Counted from the first letter of the stretch, positions 1 through 8,789 are shown. The stretch: 37,546 bases of DNA from Prevotellaceae bacterium UBA4336 (GCA_002394305.1 DGTM01000003.1:1-37546); one strand, 5' to 3'. Numbers and translations are program-made. The notes: generated by a model not told the origin, from the letters alone.

Positions 1-909
1 CGTCCCATCTGGCCCCAGGGCCTCGAGCGCCCCGAAGAGGTACACGAGATTCCCAGCACGCTGAACTGGGACGCCTTCATCGGCCCGGCTCCCAAGCGCC
101 CCTACAACTCCATCTATCACCCCTGGAACTTCCGCGGATGGTGGGACTTCGGCACAGGCGCCCTCGGCGACATGGCCTGCCACATCCTGCACCCCGTCTT
201 CAAGGCCCTCGACCTCGGCTATCCCATCAAGGCTGAAGGAAGCTCCACTCCCCTTATGTCAGACTGCTGCCCCAGCGCACAGGTCGTTAAGCTCACCTAC
301 CCCGCTCGCCCCAACCGCCCGAAGGTAGCCATGCCCGAGGTTGTCGTCACATGGAGCGACGGTGGCATCGTGCCCTTCCGTCCCGAAGGCCTGGCCGTCG
401 GCAAGAACCTGAACGTCAGCGGCGGCGGCGCCATCTTCTACGGCACTAAGGACACCCTCGTTGTAGGTTGCTACGGCGAGAAGCCCTACCTGGTAAGCGG
501 CCGCGTGCCCGACGCACCGAAGGTTTGCCGTCGCGTCACCGAGAGCCACCAGCGCGACTGGATCCGTGCCATCAAGGAAATCCGTGCAGGCAAGACCGAC
601 TGGACAAGGACAGCTTCCGACTTCAGCGAGGCAGGTCCCTTCAACGAAATGGTTGCCATGGGCGTTGTCGCCACACGTCTGCAGGGCCTGAACCAGACCC
701 TGGAATGGGACGGCGAGAACATGCGCTTCACCAACATCCCCGAGAACGCAACCGTCCGCTCAATGCTCAAGGACGGCTTCTCCATCCACGACGGACATCC
801 CACGTTCAACAAGACGTACACCGACCCCGTCAATGCACGCGAATTCGCAGCAGAACTCATCAAGCCCAAGTACCAGAACGGCTACGTCCTGCCCGACATG
901 CCCGCATAA
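1..909 (+). CDS. Gfo/Idh/MocA family oxidoreductase, C-terminal part (5' end outside window)
   Basis: The reading frame is open from base 1 and ends in TAA at 907-909, so the gene starts upstream of the window; about 302 C-terminal residues are present. The sequence has the look of the C-terminal substrate-binding half of secreted Bacteroidetes Gfo/Idh/MocA oxidoreductases: a WNFRGWWDFGTGALGDMACH-type stretch around bases 127-183, which carries the conserved Asp and His expected in the sugar site, and the late segment with GPFNEMVAMGVVATRLQG. The N-terminal NAD(P)-binding Rossmann domain is not visible. It lies 24 bp upstream of a DUF1080 gene, followed by a sugar-phosphate isomerase-like gene. 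In this family context the protein probably oxidises or reduces C3 of a glycoside in a 3-keto-sugar route. The substrate cannot be read from sequence. Confidence 0.85.
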   Translation, partial: RPIWPQGLERPEEVHEIPSTLNWDAFIGPAPKRPYNSIYHPWNFRGWWDFGTGALGDMACHILHPVFKALDLGYPIKAEGSSTPLMSDCCPSAQVVKLTYPARPNRPKVAMPEVVVTWSDGGIVPFRPEGLAVGKNLNVSGGGAIFYGTKDTLVVGCYGEKPYLVSGRVPDAPKVCRRVTESHQRDWIRAIKEIRAGKTDWTRTASDFSEAGPFNEMVAMGVVATRLQGLNQTLEWDGENMRFTNIPENATVRSMLKDGFSIHDGHPTFNKTYTDPVNAREFAAELIKPKYQNGYVLPDMPA

Positions 910-933
910 CAAACCCGTAACATCACTGACGAA

Positions 934-1797
934 ATGAAACTCAGAAACATACTCGCAGCAACAGCACTGACTGTTGCTGCGGGCGTACAGGCACAGCCTC
1001 AGTACGTCGTTATCGAGAATCCGCAAGTTGACCTCAGCACACTGAAGGTAGACAAGGACGGCTACTACGTCCTCTTCGACGGCTCCAGCCTCAACGGATG
1101 GCGCGGCTACTGCAAGGACCACGTCCCCAGCAAGTGGAACATCAAGGACGGCAGCCTGCACTTCGACGGACGCACATCCAACGGCGAGGGCGGCGACATC
1201 ATCTTTGCACACAAGTTCAAGAACTTCGAGTTCGAGATTGAATGGAAGATTAGCGAAGGCGGCAACTCCGGCATCTTCTACCTCGGCAAAGAGACAGCCA
1301 CCATCAACAACGATGCACCGAAGACCGAAGAAACAAAGGCCGGCAACGTGACCATCACGCAGACCATCGACAACCGCGGCAAGCTGAACTATCAACCTAT
1401 CTACATCAGCTGCCCCGAGTGCCAAGTGCTCGACAACGAGCGTCACCCCGATGCCAAGCTCGGCGCTACCCTCGGCATCCGCCAGAGCACAAGCCTCTAC
1501 GACATGATCGTGGCTAAGCCTCAGAACGCCAACCCCGCCGGACAGTGGAACAAGGTGAAGATCGTCGTGAAGAACGGCAAGGTCACTCACTACCAGAACG
1601 GTGTGAAGGTGCTCAGCTACACCTTGGCCGACAAGTCGTGGGTCGACCTCGTACAGACCTCGAAGTTCAGCCAGAAGAACTGGCCCCTTGCCTATGAAAT
1701 CATGAAGGACTGCGGCAAGGACGCCGGCTACTTCGGCATGCAGGACCACGGCGACGAAGTCTGGTACCGCAACATCCGCGTGAAGGTGCTCAAGTAA
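934..1797 (+). CDS. DUF1080 (3-keto-disaccharide hydrolase-like) secreted protein
   Basis: 287 residues. An N-terminal signal peptide (MKLRNILAATALTVAAGVQA) is followed by the family opening YVLFDGSSLNGWRGY around residue 45, a central GNSGIFYLG segment and the closing FGMQDHGDEVWYRNIRVK, all typical of DUF1080 concanavalin-like folds. Members of this family have been described as 3-keto-glycoside hydrolases that cleave a glycosidic bond after C3 oxidation. The protein is predicted to be periplasmic or surface-exposed. It sits between an oxidoreductase (24 bp upstream) and a sugar isomerase-like gene (49 bp downstream), which supports that role. Family assignment is firm; the specific activity is inferred. 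Confidence 0.88.
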   Translation: MKLRNILAATALTVAAGVQAQPQYVVIENPQVDLSTLKVDKDGYYVLFDGSSLNGWRGYCKDHVPSKWNIKDGSLHFDGRTSNGEGGDIIFAHKFKNFEFEIEWKISEGGNSGIFYLGKETATINNDAPKTEETKAGNVTITQTIDNRGKLNYQPIYISCPECQVLDNERHPDAKLGATLGIRQSTSLYDMIVAKPQNANPAGQWNKVKIVVKNGKVTHYQNGVKVLSYTLADKSWVDLVQTSKFSQKNWPLAYEIMKDCGKDAGYFGMQDHGDEVWYRNIRVKVLK

Positions 1798-1834
1798 GTG
1801 CCTGAGCCTATACATTATTATATATATATAAGAA

Positions 1835-1839
1835 AGGAG
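1835..1839 (+). promoter_or_regulatory. Shine-Dalgarno-like AGGAG before the isomerase gene
   Basis: AAAGGAG lies 7 nt before the ATG at 1847, after an AT-rich stretch (1809-1830). Most genes in this window, as usual for Bacteroidetes, show no purine-rich site at this spacing, so this one is unusual and supports the chosen start. Confidence 0.5.
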
Positions 1840-1846
1840 TCATTCG

Positions 1847-2734
1847 ATGAAAAAGATTCTTATGATAGTCTGCATGGCTGCCGCCATCTTCGGCTGCAGC
1901 AACATCGCAGATGCAAAGAAGAAAGAAGCCTGCTTCCAGATGTACAGCGTGCGCGAGCTCATCGGAAGCCCCGAGAAGTTTGCCAAGAACCACAAGGAAG
2001 TGCTTGCCAAACTCGCTGCAATGGGCTACACCTCCACCGAGGCTGCCAACTACAACGACGGCAAACTCTACGGACTCGCCCCCGAAGACTACAGAATGGC
2101 TATCGAAGCCTCCGGCATGGCCGTGCTCTCCAGCCACGTAGGGCACAACCTGAGCGACCAGGAACTTGCCAGCGGCGACTTCAGCGAAGCACTCAAGTGG
2201 TGGGACAAGTGCATCGACTGCCACAAGCGTGCAGGCATGAAGTACATCGCCAACCCGGGCGTCAACTACCCCAAGACGCTGAAGGAAGCCGACGTCATCT
2301 GCAAATACCTGAACGCCATCGGCGAGAAGGTGAATGCAGCAGGCATGAAGTTCGGCTACCACAACCACAGCCACGAGTTTGGCAAAGTGGAAGGCAAGGT
2401 CTGGTACGACTATATGCTGGAGCACACAGACCCCAGCAAGGTGTTCTTCGAGATGGACGTTTACTGGGCAGCACGCGGACAGGTTAGCCCCGTAGAATAC
2501 TTCAACAAGTACCCCGGCCGCTTCCTCCTGCTTCACATCAAGGACCACAAGGAACTTGGTCAGAGCGGCATGGTCGGCTTCGACGCCATCTTCAACAATG
2601 CCGACGTGGCAGGCCTGAAGTATCTGGTCGTAGAGCTGGAAGGCAGCTCCAAGCCCAACATCCTGGACGGCATGAAGGAAAGCATCGACTACCTGAAGGA
2701 CGCAAAGTTCGTCAAAGCAAGCTACAGCAAGTAA
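1847..2734 (+). CDS. Sugar phosphate isomerase/epimerase family protein, exported
   Basis: 295 residues. The N-terminus (MKKILMIVCMAAAIFGC) is a signal sequence; Cys17 could be a lipoprotein cysteine, although Phe at -2 is unusual and cleavage after ADA is an alternative. The rest fits the xylose-isomerase-like TIM-barrel superfamily: MYSVRELIG near the start, FGYHNHSHEF in the middle (metal-site His), FFEMDVYWA and LLHIKDHKE later, each placing a Glu/Asp/His ligand at the end of a beta strand. It is the third gene of a set with a Gfo/Idh/MocA oxidoreductase and a DUF1080 protein. Related sets in Bacteroides process glycosides through 3-keto intermediates, so it may act on a 3-keto-sugar or its eliminated product. 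The exact reaction is not known from sequence. Confidence 0.85.
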   Translation: MKKILMIVCMAAAIFGCSNIADAKKKEACFQMYSVRELIGSPEKFAKNHKEVLAKLAAMGYTSTEAANYNDGKLYGLAPEDYRMAIEASGMAVLSSHVGHNLSDQELASGDFSEALKWWDKCIDCHKRAGMKYIANPGVNYPKTLKEADVICKYLNAIGEKVNAAGMKFGYHNHSHEFGKVEGKVWYDYMLEHTDPSKVFFEMDVYWAARGQVSPVEYFNKYPGRFLLLHIKDHKELGQSGMVGFDAIFNNADVAGLKYLVVELEGSSKPNILDGMKESIDYLKDAKFVKASYSK

Positions 2735-2744
2735 ACCTATCATT

Positions 2745-2839
2745 AATTCATAATTCTTAATTCACAATTCATAATTAAGCTACGCCCAGAACATCAGCGA
2801 AGGAAATAATTATGAATTATGAATTAAGAATTATGAATT
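2745..2839. repeat. AT-rich inverted-repeat element (33-bp arms)
   Basis: Left arm 2745-2777 and right arm 2807-2839 are reverse complements with one mismatch. The arms are built from AATTCATAATTC-type units; the 29-bp core (2778-2806) is less AT-biased. The element fills the gap between the isomerase stop and the tatC start, ending 12 bp before the tatC ATG. Closely similar arms occur at 17767-17865, and a single arm at 21574-21606. The structure resembles a small non-autonomous element; no target duplication was identified. Confidence 0.75.
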
Positions 2840-2851
2840 GTTGTTTTGATT

Positions 2852-3718
2852 ATGGAGACAGAAAATAAGGAGACTACGGCAGAACTGGAAGACAAGACGA
2901 CGGCCGCAGCAGCAGAGAACGAAGAGGAAGGCGCAATGTCCTTCTGGGACCACCTCGAGGTGCTGCGCTGGGCATTGTTCCGCAGCGCATGCGTGCTGGC
3001 CGTCATCATGGTGGGCACATTCATCGCCATGCCCTACATCTTCGACCGCTTCATCCTTGCTCCCACCTCCAACGACTTTTTCACCTACCGACTGATCAAC
3101 CGCATCGGCGGAGGCATGGTGACGCTGTCGCCGGACTTCGACGTGCAGATCATCAACATCAACGTCGCAAGCCAGTTCATGACGCACATCAGCACGTCCA
3201 TCTCGCTGGCAGCCGTCATTGCCTTTCCCTATTTCATCTGGGAAATATGGAAATTCATCGAGCCCGCTCTCTTCGAGGACGAGGTGAAACACTTGCGTCC
3301 GGCCTTCCTCGGCGGCACCGTCATGTTCTACGTAGGCTGCACCATTGGCTACATGCTTGTCTTCCCCTTCACCTTCCGCTTCCTCGTGGAATACAACCTG
3401 AGCTCGAACATCACCAACCAAATCAACCTGCAGAGCTACATCGACAACTTCACGATGCTCATTCTCGTCATGGGCATCGTCTTCGAAATGCCGCTTCTGG
3501 CATGGCTGCTCAGCCTGATGGGAATCCTGCGCAAGAGCTTCCTGCGCGAATACAAACGTCATGCGGTCGTAGTTCTGCTTATCTCGGCAGCCATCATCAC
3601 CCCCAGCGGCGACCCCTTCACCCTCATGCTCGTCTTCATCCCGCTCTACGTGCTTTACGAACTCTCAATACTGGTCGTAAGAGACAAAAAGCCGAAAGTG
3701 GAAACAGCAGGCGAATAG
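2852..3718 (+). CDS. tatC: Sec-independent protein translocase TatC
   Basis: 288 residues from the ATG at 2852; the same frame could also open at TTG 2846, but ATG is preferred. A charged, Glu/Ala-rich N-terminal tail of about 30 residues precedes the TatC signature MSFWDHLEVLRWALFRS, where the conserved Glu and Arg bind the twin-arginine signal. Multiple membrane helices follow, with FPYFIWEIWKFIEPALFEDE and the C-terminal ITPSGDPFTLMLVFIPLYVLYE, both characteristic. It is the receptor subunit of the Tat translocase in the inner membrane, exporting folded proteins. No tatA or tatB is adjacent: upstream is the isomerase gene and downstream an ompA-type gene on its own promoter. Confidence 0.95.
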   Translation: METENKETTAELEDKTTAAAAENEEEGAMSFWDHLEVLRWALFRSACVLAVIMVGTFIAMPYIFDRFILAPTSNDFFTYRLINRIGGGMVTLSPDFDVQIININVASQFMTHISTSISLAAVIAFPYFIWEIWKFIEPALFEDEVKHLRPAFLGGTVMFYVGCTIGYMLVFPFTFRFLVEYNLSSNITNQINLQSYIDNFTMLILVMGIVFEMPLLAWLLSLMGILRKSFLREYKRHAVVVLLISAAIITPSGDPFTLMLVFIPLYVLYELSILVVRDKKPKVETAGE

Positions 3719-3825
3719 GGCACTTCATGAGGCAAAAACGCCTGATTTTAGCAGCATTTTGCTACATAACGAGAGCAAAAGGTGCATAAAAACACCAAAA
3801 AACATACAATTATTGCACATTTCCC

Positions 3826-3856
3826 TTGCAAATATTGAATACATGTCGTAACTTTG
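3826..3856 (+). promoter_or_regulatory. Bacteroidetes-type promoter of the OmpA gene
   Basis: TTG at 3826-3828 and TAACTTTG at 3849-3856, separated by 20 bp, match the Bacteroidetes -33/-7 pattern (TTG, then TAnnTTTG). The ATG lies 78 bp downstream, leaving an A-rich untranslated leader, as is common for highly expressed Bacteroidetes genes. Confidence 0.7.
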
Positions 3857-3934
3857 CACCGACAAAAAGTGTAAAATAATCTTTTTGGACAAAAAGGATA
3901 AAGACAAAGTTAACCAAAATAAACTGTAGAGAAC

Positions 3935-5029
3935 ATGAAAAAATTTACTCTCATTCTTGTTGCTATGTTTGGTATGGCAACAATGGTTAGTGCACAGTAC
4001 AATGGGCACAAGTTTTTTGACAATTGGTCAATCGGCGTAGAAGGCGGTACAAGCACCAACCTCCACGACTGGGACACCCCGAAGGGCGGCGTAGCAGGCA
4101 TCAACCTGACCAAGGGTATCACCCCCGTCCTGAGCTTGGAATTCCAGCTGCAGGCAGCCTTCGGCGACCAGGAGAACTGGAACTGGGCAAATTATAGCCC
4201 CAATGTTGTAGACAATGCAAGCGTCTATGCTAACACAAAGATCAACCTCATGAACTGGTTCTGCGGCTACAAGGGTACTCCCCGTCTGTTCGAGATCCAG
4301 GCCCGTGGCGGTGTTGGTTATACTCGCTTCTTCTGGCCCCACAATGAGTCTGCGTCCGGAGAAATCGACGGTGGAACATCGAGCCACAACGACCTCAACC
4401 GTTGCAACTTCAAGTTCGGTCTTGACTTCGACTTCAACCTTGGCAAGCAGAAAGAGTGGACCATCAGCCTGCGTCCCGCTGTCATCCTGAAGACCTCACG
4501 CGACAACGACCCCACTCGCTGGTCTGGAAAGGGTGTTGCCGTTGTATGTGACAACGATGGTCAGTCCTACCTTGACAACTGCCTCGGCCAGATTACAGCA
4601 GGTGTGACCTACCACTTCAAGACCAGCAATGGCACACACCACTTCGCAGTGGTTCAGCCCACAGAGGTTACGAAGGTCGTGGAGAAGGTTGTCGAGAAGC
4701 CCGTCGAGAAGGTTGTCGAGAAGGTTGTCGAGAAGGTTGTCGAGAAGGGCGTTGCCGGCGTTACTGTTGTTGAGTTCGGCCAGAACAAGGACAAGCTCAC
4801 CGATACCGCAAAGGCTAAGCTGAACGCTATCTCCAAGGACGTTATCGTTTGCATCGACGGCTATGCATCTCCCGAAGGCAACAAGGCTTACAACCAGAAG
4901 CTGTCTCAGCGTCGTTGCGACGTTGTCAAGGCTTACCTCCAGGGTCGCGGCGTGAAGATTGCCGACGTCAACGCTCATGGCGTTGCAGGTCCCGAGAGCC
5001 AGCGCGTAGTTTACGTAACTGTCAAGTAA
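3935..5029 (+). CDS. OmpA family outer membrane protein (beta-barrel plus peptidoglycan-binding domain)
   Basis: 364 residues. A signal peptide (MKKFTLILVAMFGMATMVSA) leads into an N-terminal eight-strand-type barrel (about residues 25-230) rich in alternating aromatic strands such as WSIGVEGGTSTNL. A linker of six VVEK/PVEK units (residues 248-271) joins it to the C-terminal OmpA domain (about residues 275-364), with VVEFGQNKDKLTD, IDGYASPEGNKAYNQKLSQRRCDVV and a final VYVTVK, where the conserved Asp and Arg bind meso-diaminopimelate. It anchors the outer membrane to peptidoglycan and is probably abundant. It is monocistronic: a promoter at 3826-3856 and a strong terminator at 5071-5105 bracket it. 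Codon use looks milder in GC than its neighbours, in line with high expression. Confidence 0.93.
   Translation: MKKFTLILVAMFGMATMVSAQYNGHKFFDNWSIGVEGGTSTNLHDWDTPKGGVAGINLTKGITPVLSLEFQLQAAFGDQENWNWANYSPNVVDNASVYANTKINLMNWFCGYKGTPRLFEIQARGGVGYTRFFWPHNESASGEIDGGTSSHNDLNRCNFKFGLDFDFNLGKQKEWTISLRPAVILKTSRDNDPTRWSGKGVAVVCDNDGQSYLDNCLGQITAGVTYHFKTSNGTHHFAVVQPTEVTKVVEKVVEKPVEKVVEKVVEKVVEKGVAGVTVVEFGQNKDKLTDTAKAKLNAISKDVIVCIDGYASPEGNKAYNQKLSQRRCDVVKAYLQGRGVKIADVNAHGVAGPESQRVVYVTVK
4676..4747 (+). repeat. Six 12-bp tandem units encoding (V/P)VEK linker
   Basis: Six consecutive 12-bp units, mostly GTTGTCGAGAAG, encode VVEK, VVEK, PVEK, VVEK, VVEK, VVEK. The last three units are identical in DNA, so copy number may vary by slippage without breaking the frame. 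The segment forms the charged linker between barrel and OmpA domain. Confidence 0.85.
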
Positions 5030-5070
5030 ACAACACTTAGCATCGACTGAAACAAGCCTCGATTAGAGGT

Positions 5071-5105
5071 AAGGTGTGTCTGAATGGTCAGACACACCTT
5101 TTTTT
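5071..5105 (+). terminator. Rho-independent terminator after the OmpA gene
   Basis: A perfect 13-bp inverted repeat (5071-5083 and 5088-5100), starting AAGGTGTGTCTGA, has a 4-nt ATGG loop and runs into seven T residues (5099-5105). It begins 41 bp after the ompA stop. Confidence 0.92.
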
Positions 5106-5168
5106 GTGCCTATACCACTGGCTCTTTTATCATAATTTCCGTTTTTTTTCATTTTTTCCTCCTTTTGT

Positions 5169-5200
5169 TTTGGTATACATTGTTATATTTCATACCTTTG
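5169..5200 (+). promoter_or_regulatory. Promoter of the lipoprotein/DUF5723 pair
   Basis: TTTG at 5169-5172 and TACCTTTG at 5193-5200, separated by 20 bp, match the -33/-7 pattern. A leader of roughly 105 nt precedes the ATG at 5311. Confidence 0.65.
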
Positions 5201-5310
5201 CAAGCGAGAACAGAATAAACGACGAGATTCCGGAGAAGGCTTCATGACAGAAGACACAATTAACGGGAAACGTTAAGCAAACATCTCACATAAACCTAAG
5301 AAACAACATT

Positions 5311-7287
5311 ATGGGAAACTTTGTCAAACATTTGCCTACGCCCATTCTTGCAATGAGCTGTGTGGCTCTGATGGGCTGTGTGGACAAGAGTTATGATTTG
5401 AACGACATCGACATGACGCTCAGCACCGATGCCGTTCTGACTCTGCCTACGAGCAGCACGAGCGGCATCTACCTGAAAAACTTCATGGATCTGAAGGAAG
5501 GCGATGTGGTGCAATATGTGAAGGACCTTGTGACGGGCGACTCCATCCTCTGCGTGAAGCAGAAGGGAAGCGCCAGCATCGAGGACATACATATTGACGA
5601 GATTAAAATCAAGAAGCCTGACATCAACAGCATTGACAGGAGCATCAAGCTGAACATTCCCGGCGTTTCTGCAGCCAAAAGCATGGAGGGGAGCGGCCAC
5701 AAGTCCGGAATGCGGCGCGTCACGCTGGTCATCCCCGGAGTCACAACGGTGGAAATTCCCGACGAAGAGTTCCACTACACACTCCAACCCGAGGACAACG
5801 TGACCTATCGCATCGAAGCAGCCAAAGCCAGCAACATCAATACGGACCTCGTGAGCCTGTCCCACGTCGGCATAGACGATGCAACGATGCGCGTACAGAT
5901 GACCATCTCGGGGTTCCCGACGTGGCTGAAGTGTGTCTACATGGACGACCTGACTCTCACCGTCTCCGATGACCCCGAACTCGGCCAATGCACATTCAAC
6001 GACCAAGAGAGGAGCATCGAGGGCCGCACCATTGCGCTGACCGATGCGAGCAACAACCGCATCGACATCGTCGACGGGAAGGCCAAGGTGTCGCTCAACG
6101 TCACGCTGACCGGCATCCAAACGGGCAAGAACTTCACCTTCCAGAACCACGAGGTGTGCCTGAATGCTGACATGAAAGTGGACGGAGACTTCCGCATCAG
6201 CACGACGGACATCGACCAGGCGGCATTCGACGACTGGGTGAGCAAGGAAGCAACGCCGGAAGTCATCAACGAGATAAAGGAAAGCAAGTCGCTGAAAAGC
6301 ATCATGCCACAGGAGATTCAGCTGAATGGCAACGCCGCTTTCGACAAGGACATTGTCGTGAGGACCATCTCGGGAGAGCTGAGCCACGATGTTGGCACGG
6401 TGAATCCCATCAAGCTGGACAACATGCCGGACTTCCTCGACAACAACGACGTGGTGCTCGACCTGGCAAATCCTGTCCTGATGATTCAGGCAACGAGTGA
6501 GTTACCCGCCTCTGCCACCACCTCCATGACGATAAGCAGCAGCACGGCGGAAAAGGCTGTCGAGACCAAGAGCTTCGCGCTCAACCAGACTGCCCCGGGG
6601 GACACGGCCCTTTTCTACATGGTGGACTCCCGCGAAACGCCCGTTCCCGACGCTTACAATCAGAAGGCCACGCAAATAGAGTACAAGGCTAACAGCGGGA
6701 CGATGGCCGGACTCATCCGCAGGATTCCCGAGCAGGTGGACATCGCCGTCGCTCCCGTGGAGATGAAGGACGTCACGGACTTTGACGTCACGCGCGACTA
6801 TCACGTCTCGGTCGACTACGACATCTACGTCCCCTTCACCCTCGGCCCCGACTTCAGGCTTGTCTATCGCAGCGACCCGGAGACAGGGTGGGCCAAGGAT
6901 GTCGACGAGCTGGAGAAAATCGACGCGGAAAGCATCGAGGCAACTGCCAACGTGTACAGCGACCTGCCTGCAAAGCTCGTCGTGGACATCATACCCCTTG
7001 ACACGGAGGGCAACGAGATACCAAGCTCCGTCCTGCAAGTGAGCAGTGTGGAAGTGAAGGGCAACGCCACGACACCCATCAGCATCGCCATCAAGCCCGT
7101 CAAGCCGTACACCATGAACGACGTGCTGGCAGGGAAGAACGGTGCGAAGCGCCTGGACGGAATAAGCTACGAGGCACGCATCGAAGACCCGACCGATGCC
7201 AAGATGAGCTTGAAGAAGAACGTCCAGATTAAGGTGACGGACATAAAGGTCACCATAAACGGGAAATTAACCTACGATGCAAACTAA
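5311..7287 (+). CDS. Large predicted lipoprotein of unknown function
   Basis: 658 residues. The N-terminus has a hydrophobic stretch ending in ALMGC, giving a lipobox with acylated Cys23, followed by VDKSYDLNDIDMTL. The remainder is rich in beta-type alternation, Asp and Thr, with repeated strand-turn segments (for example VTLVIPGVTTVEIPDEEF and VSLNVTLTGIQTGKNFTF). No enzyme motif is recognisable, no membrane helix follows the signal, and Cys is rare. I expect an outer-membrane-attached protein made of several immunoglobulin-like or similar beta domains, but I do not recognise the family. The gene is 18 bp upstream of a DUF5723 outer-membrane gene and shares its promoter, so the two probably work together at the outer membrane. 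Confidence 0.8.
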   Translation: MGNFVKHLPTPILAMSCVALMGCVDKSYDLNDIDMTLSTDAVLTLPTSSTSGIYLKNFMDLKEGDVVQYVKDLVTGDSILCVKQKGSASIEDIHIDEIKIKKPDINSIDRSIKLNIPGVSAAKSMEGSGHKSGMRRVTLVIPGVTTVEIPDEEFHYTLQPEDNVTYRIEAAKASNINTDLVSLSHVGIDDATMRVQMTISGFPTWLKCVYMDDLTLTVSDDPELGQCTFNDQERSIEGRTIALTDASNNRIDIVDGKAKVSLNVTLTGIQTGKNFTFQNHEVCLNADMKVDGDFRISTTDIDQAAFDDWVSKEATPEVINEIKESKSLKSIMPQEIQLNGNAAFDKDIVVRTISGELSHDVGTVNPIKLDNMPDFLDNNDVVLDLANPVLMIQATSELPASATTSMTISSSTAEKAVETKSFALNQTAPGDTALFYMVDSRETPVPDAYNQKATQIEYKANSGTMAGLIRRIPEQVDIAVAPVEMKDVTDFDVTRDYHVSVDYDIYVPFTLGPDFRLVYRSDPETGWAKDVDELEKIDAESIEATANVYSDLPAKLVVDIIPLDTEGNEIPSSVLQVSSVEVKGNATTPISIAIKPVKPYTMNDVLAGKNGAKRLDGISYEARIEDPTDAKMSLKKNVQIKVTDIKVTINGKLTYDAN

Positions 7288-7305
7288 CAGAAGCCCATTA
7301 AAGTC

Positions 7306-8784
7306 ATGAGAACATACATCAAGCATATCGTCATTGCAGGAGCCGCGCTTCTCGCAAGCGGAACCATCACTGCTCAGAACCTGAACAGCGCCTACTTCCT
7401 GGAAGGCTTTGCACAGGGACACGAGATGAACCCCGCCAAGGAATACGACAGAAAAGGCTACGTCAGCATGCCACTGCTGATGGGCTACATGAACCTCGGC
7501 ACGAAGGGCAACCTGAACCTGAAGGATGTCCTCTACAAGAACCCCAACGGGAGCGGGCTGGTGACGTACCTGCACCCGAGCATCGACAGCGACAAGGCAC
7601 TCAGCGCCTTCAGCAGCCGCAACAAACTGCTGATGGACACACGCTACGACCTGGTGAGCGTCGGCTTCCATGCCTTCAAGGGCTACAACACGATTTCGCT
7701 CGGCCTGCGCGTCAATGCCGGAGTGAACATCCCCTACGAGCTCTTCGAGGTGACCAAGAAGCTGACCAACAAGGACTACAACATCAGCTCGGCAGGCGCC
7801 ACGGCACGGAGCTGGATGGAGCTGGCCCTGGGGCACAGCCACCAGATAAACGAGGCGTGGCGCATCGGCGGAAAGCTGAAGTTCCTGGTAGGAGCAGGCT
7901 ACGCCAACGTGAAGATGTCGGGCGTGGACCTGAACCTCTCGGGCGAAAGCCAGTGGACAGCCACGGCCAACGCAACAGCGGAAGTGGGCGTGAAGAACTT
8001 CACCTGGGGCAAGACCGAGACGAAGGAATACAAGTCACGCCCGGGAACCTACGAGCAGATAGACTTCGGCAACATCGACGTCGACAAGTTCGGCCCCAAC
8101 GGATTCGGCGCAGGCCTTGACCTCGGCGTCGAATGGGACTTGGGGAAACAAGGATGGGTGGACGGCCTGAAGGTGAGCGCCGCACTGCTGGACCTCTCCT
8201 TCATCAAGTGGAAGAACGTGGCTACAGCACAAAACCGCGGAGAGACGTTCGTCTTCAACGGATTCAACAACATACGGGTGCAAGGAGACCCCGCAGGAGT
8301 GAAGATGGGCGAGCAGACGGACGACCTGGCCGACCGCCTGAGCGACCTGTACAGCCTGCAGCCAGGCGACTACACAAGCGAAGCCACATGGCTCGGAGCC
8401 ACGCTGAACATCGGCGTAGAGTACGCACTGCCGGCCTACGACCGACTGAAGTTCGGACTGCTGAGCACCACGCGCATGCAGGGCACCTACACCTGGAACG
8501 AGCAACGCATGGCCGTCACCGTGAGCCCCATCAAGTGGCTTGAGGTGAGCGGCAACGTGGGGCTCGGAACATGCGGAGCCAACCTCGGATGGATCATAAA
8601 CATACATCCACGCGGCTTCAGCCTCTTCTTAGGCTCGGACCACTGCCTCGGCAAGTTCACCAAGCAGGGCATACCGATGCGCAGCAGCTACGACTTCGCC
8701 ATGGGCATCAGCTTCCCATTTGGCAAGAGCCGAATAGGAAAAGAACAAGTCTGGCGCGAACATATCCAACGCCCCATGGAATAA
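7306..8784 (+). CDS. DUF5723 family outer membrane protein
   Basis: 492 residues. A signal peptide (MRTYIKHIVIAGAALLASG, cleavage near ITAQ) precedes NLNSAYFLEGFAQGHEMNPA, the opening I associate with DUF5723 proteins. The body shows repeated amphipathic strands with aromatic girdles and Gly-rich turns (MGYMNLGTKGNLNL, GFGAGLDLGVEWDLG), and it ends in SFPFGKSRIG before a short tail; this suggests a FadL/PorV-like outer-membrane barrel. Function is unknown. It follows the 658-residue lipoprotein gene by 18 bp and is likely translated from the same transcript. Downstream lies an inverted-repeat region (8790-8870) before a convergent operon. Confidence 0.82.
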   Translation: MRTYIKHIVIAGAALLASGTITAQNLNSAYFLEGFAQGHEMNPAKEYDRKGYVSMPLLMGYMNLGTKGNLNLKDVLYKNPNGSGLVTYLHPSIDSDKALSAFSSRNKLLMDTRYDLVSVGFHAFKGYNTISLGLRVNAGVNIPYELFEVTKKLTNKDYNISSAGATARSWMELALGHSHQINEAWRIGGKLKFLVGAGYANVKMSGVDLNLSGESQWTATANATAEVGVKNFTWGKTETKEYKSRPGTYEQIDFGNIDVDKFGPNGFGAGLDLGVEWDLGKQGWVDGLKVSAALLDLSFIKWKNVATAQNRGETFVFNGFNNIRVQGDPAGVKMGEQTDDLADRLSDLYSLQPGDYTSEATWLGATLNIGVEYALPAYDRLKFGLLSTTRMQGTYTWNEQRMAVTVSPIKWLEVSGNVGLGTCGANLGWIINIHPRGFSLFLGSDHCLGKFTKQGIPMRSSYDFAMGISFPFGKSRIGKEQVWREHIQRPME

Positions 8785-8789
8785 AACTT

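Noticed and set aside
760..1815. Long open frame opposite the oxidoreductase and DUF1080 genes
   Set aside because: It is a compositional shadow: Val/Leu/Ala-rich, no known domain, and antisense to two well-supported genes.
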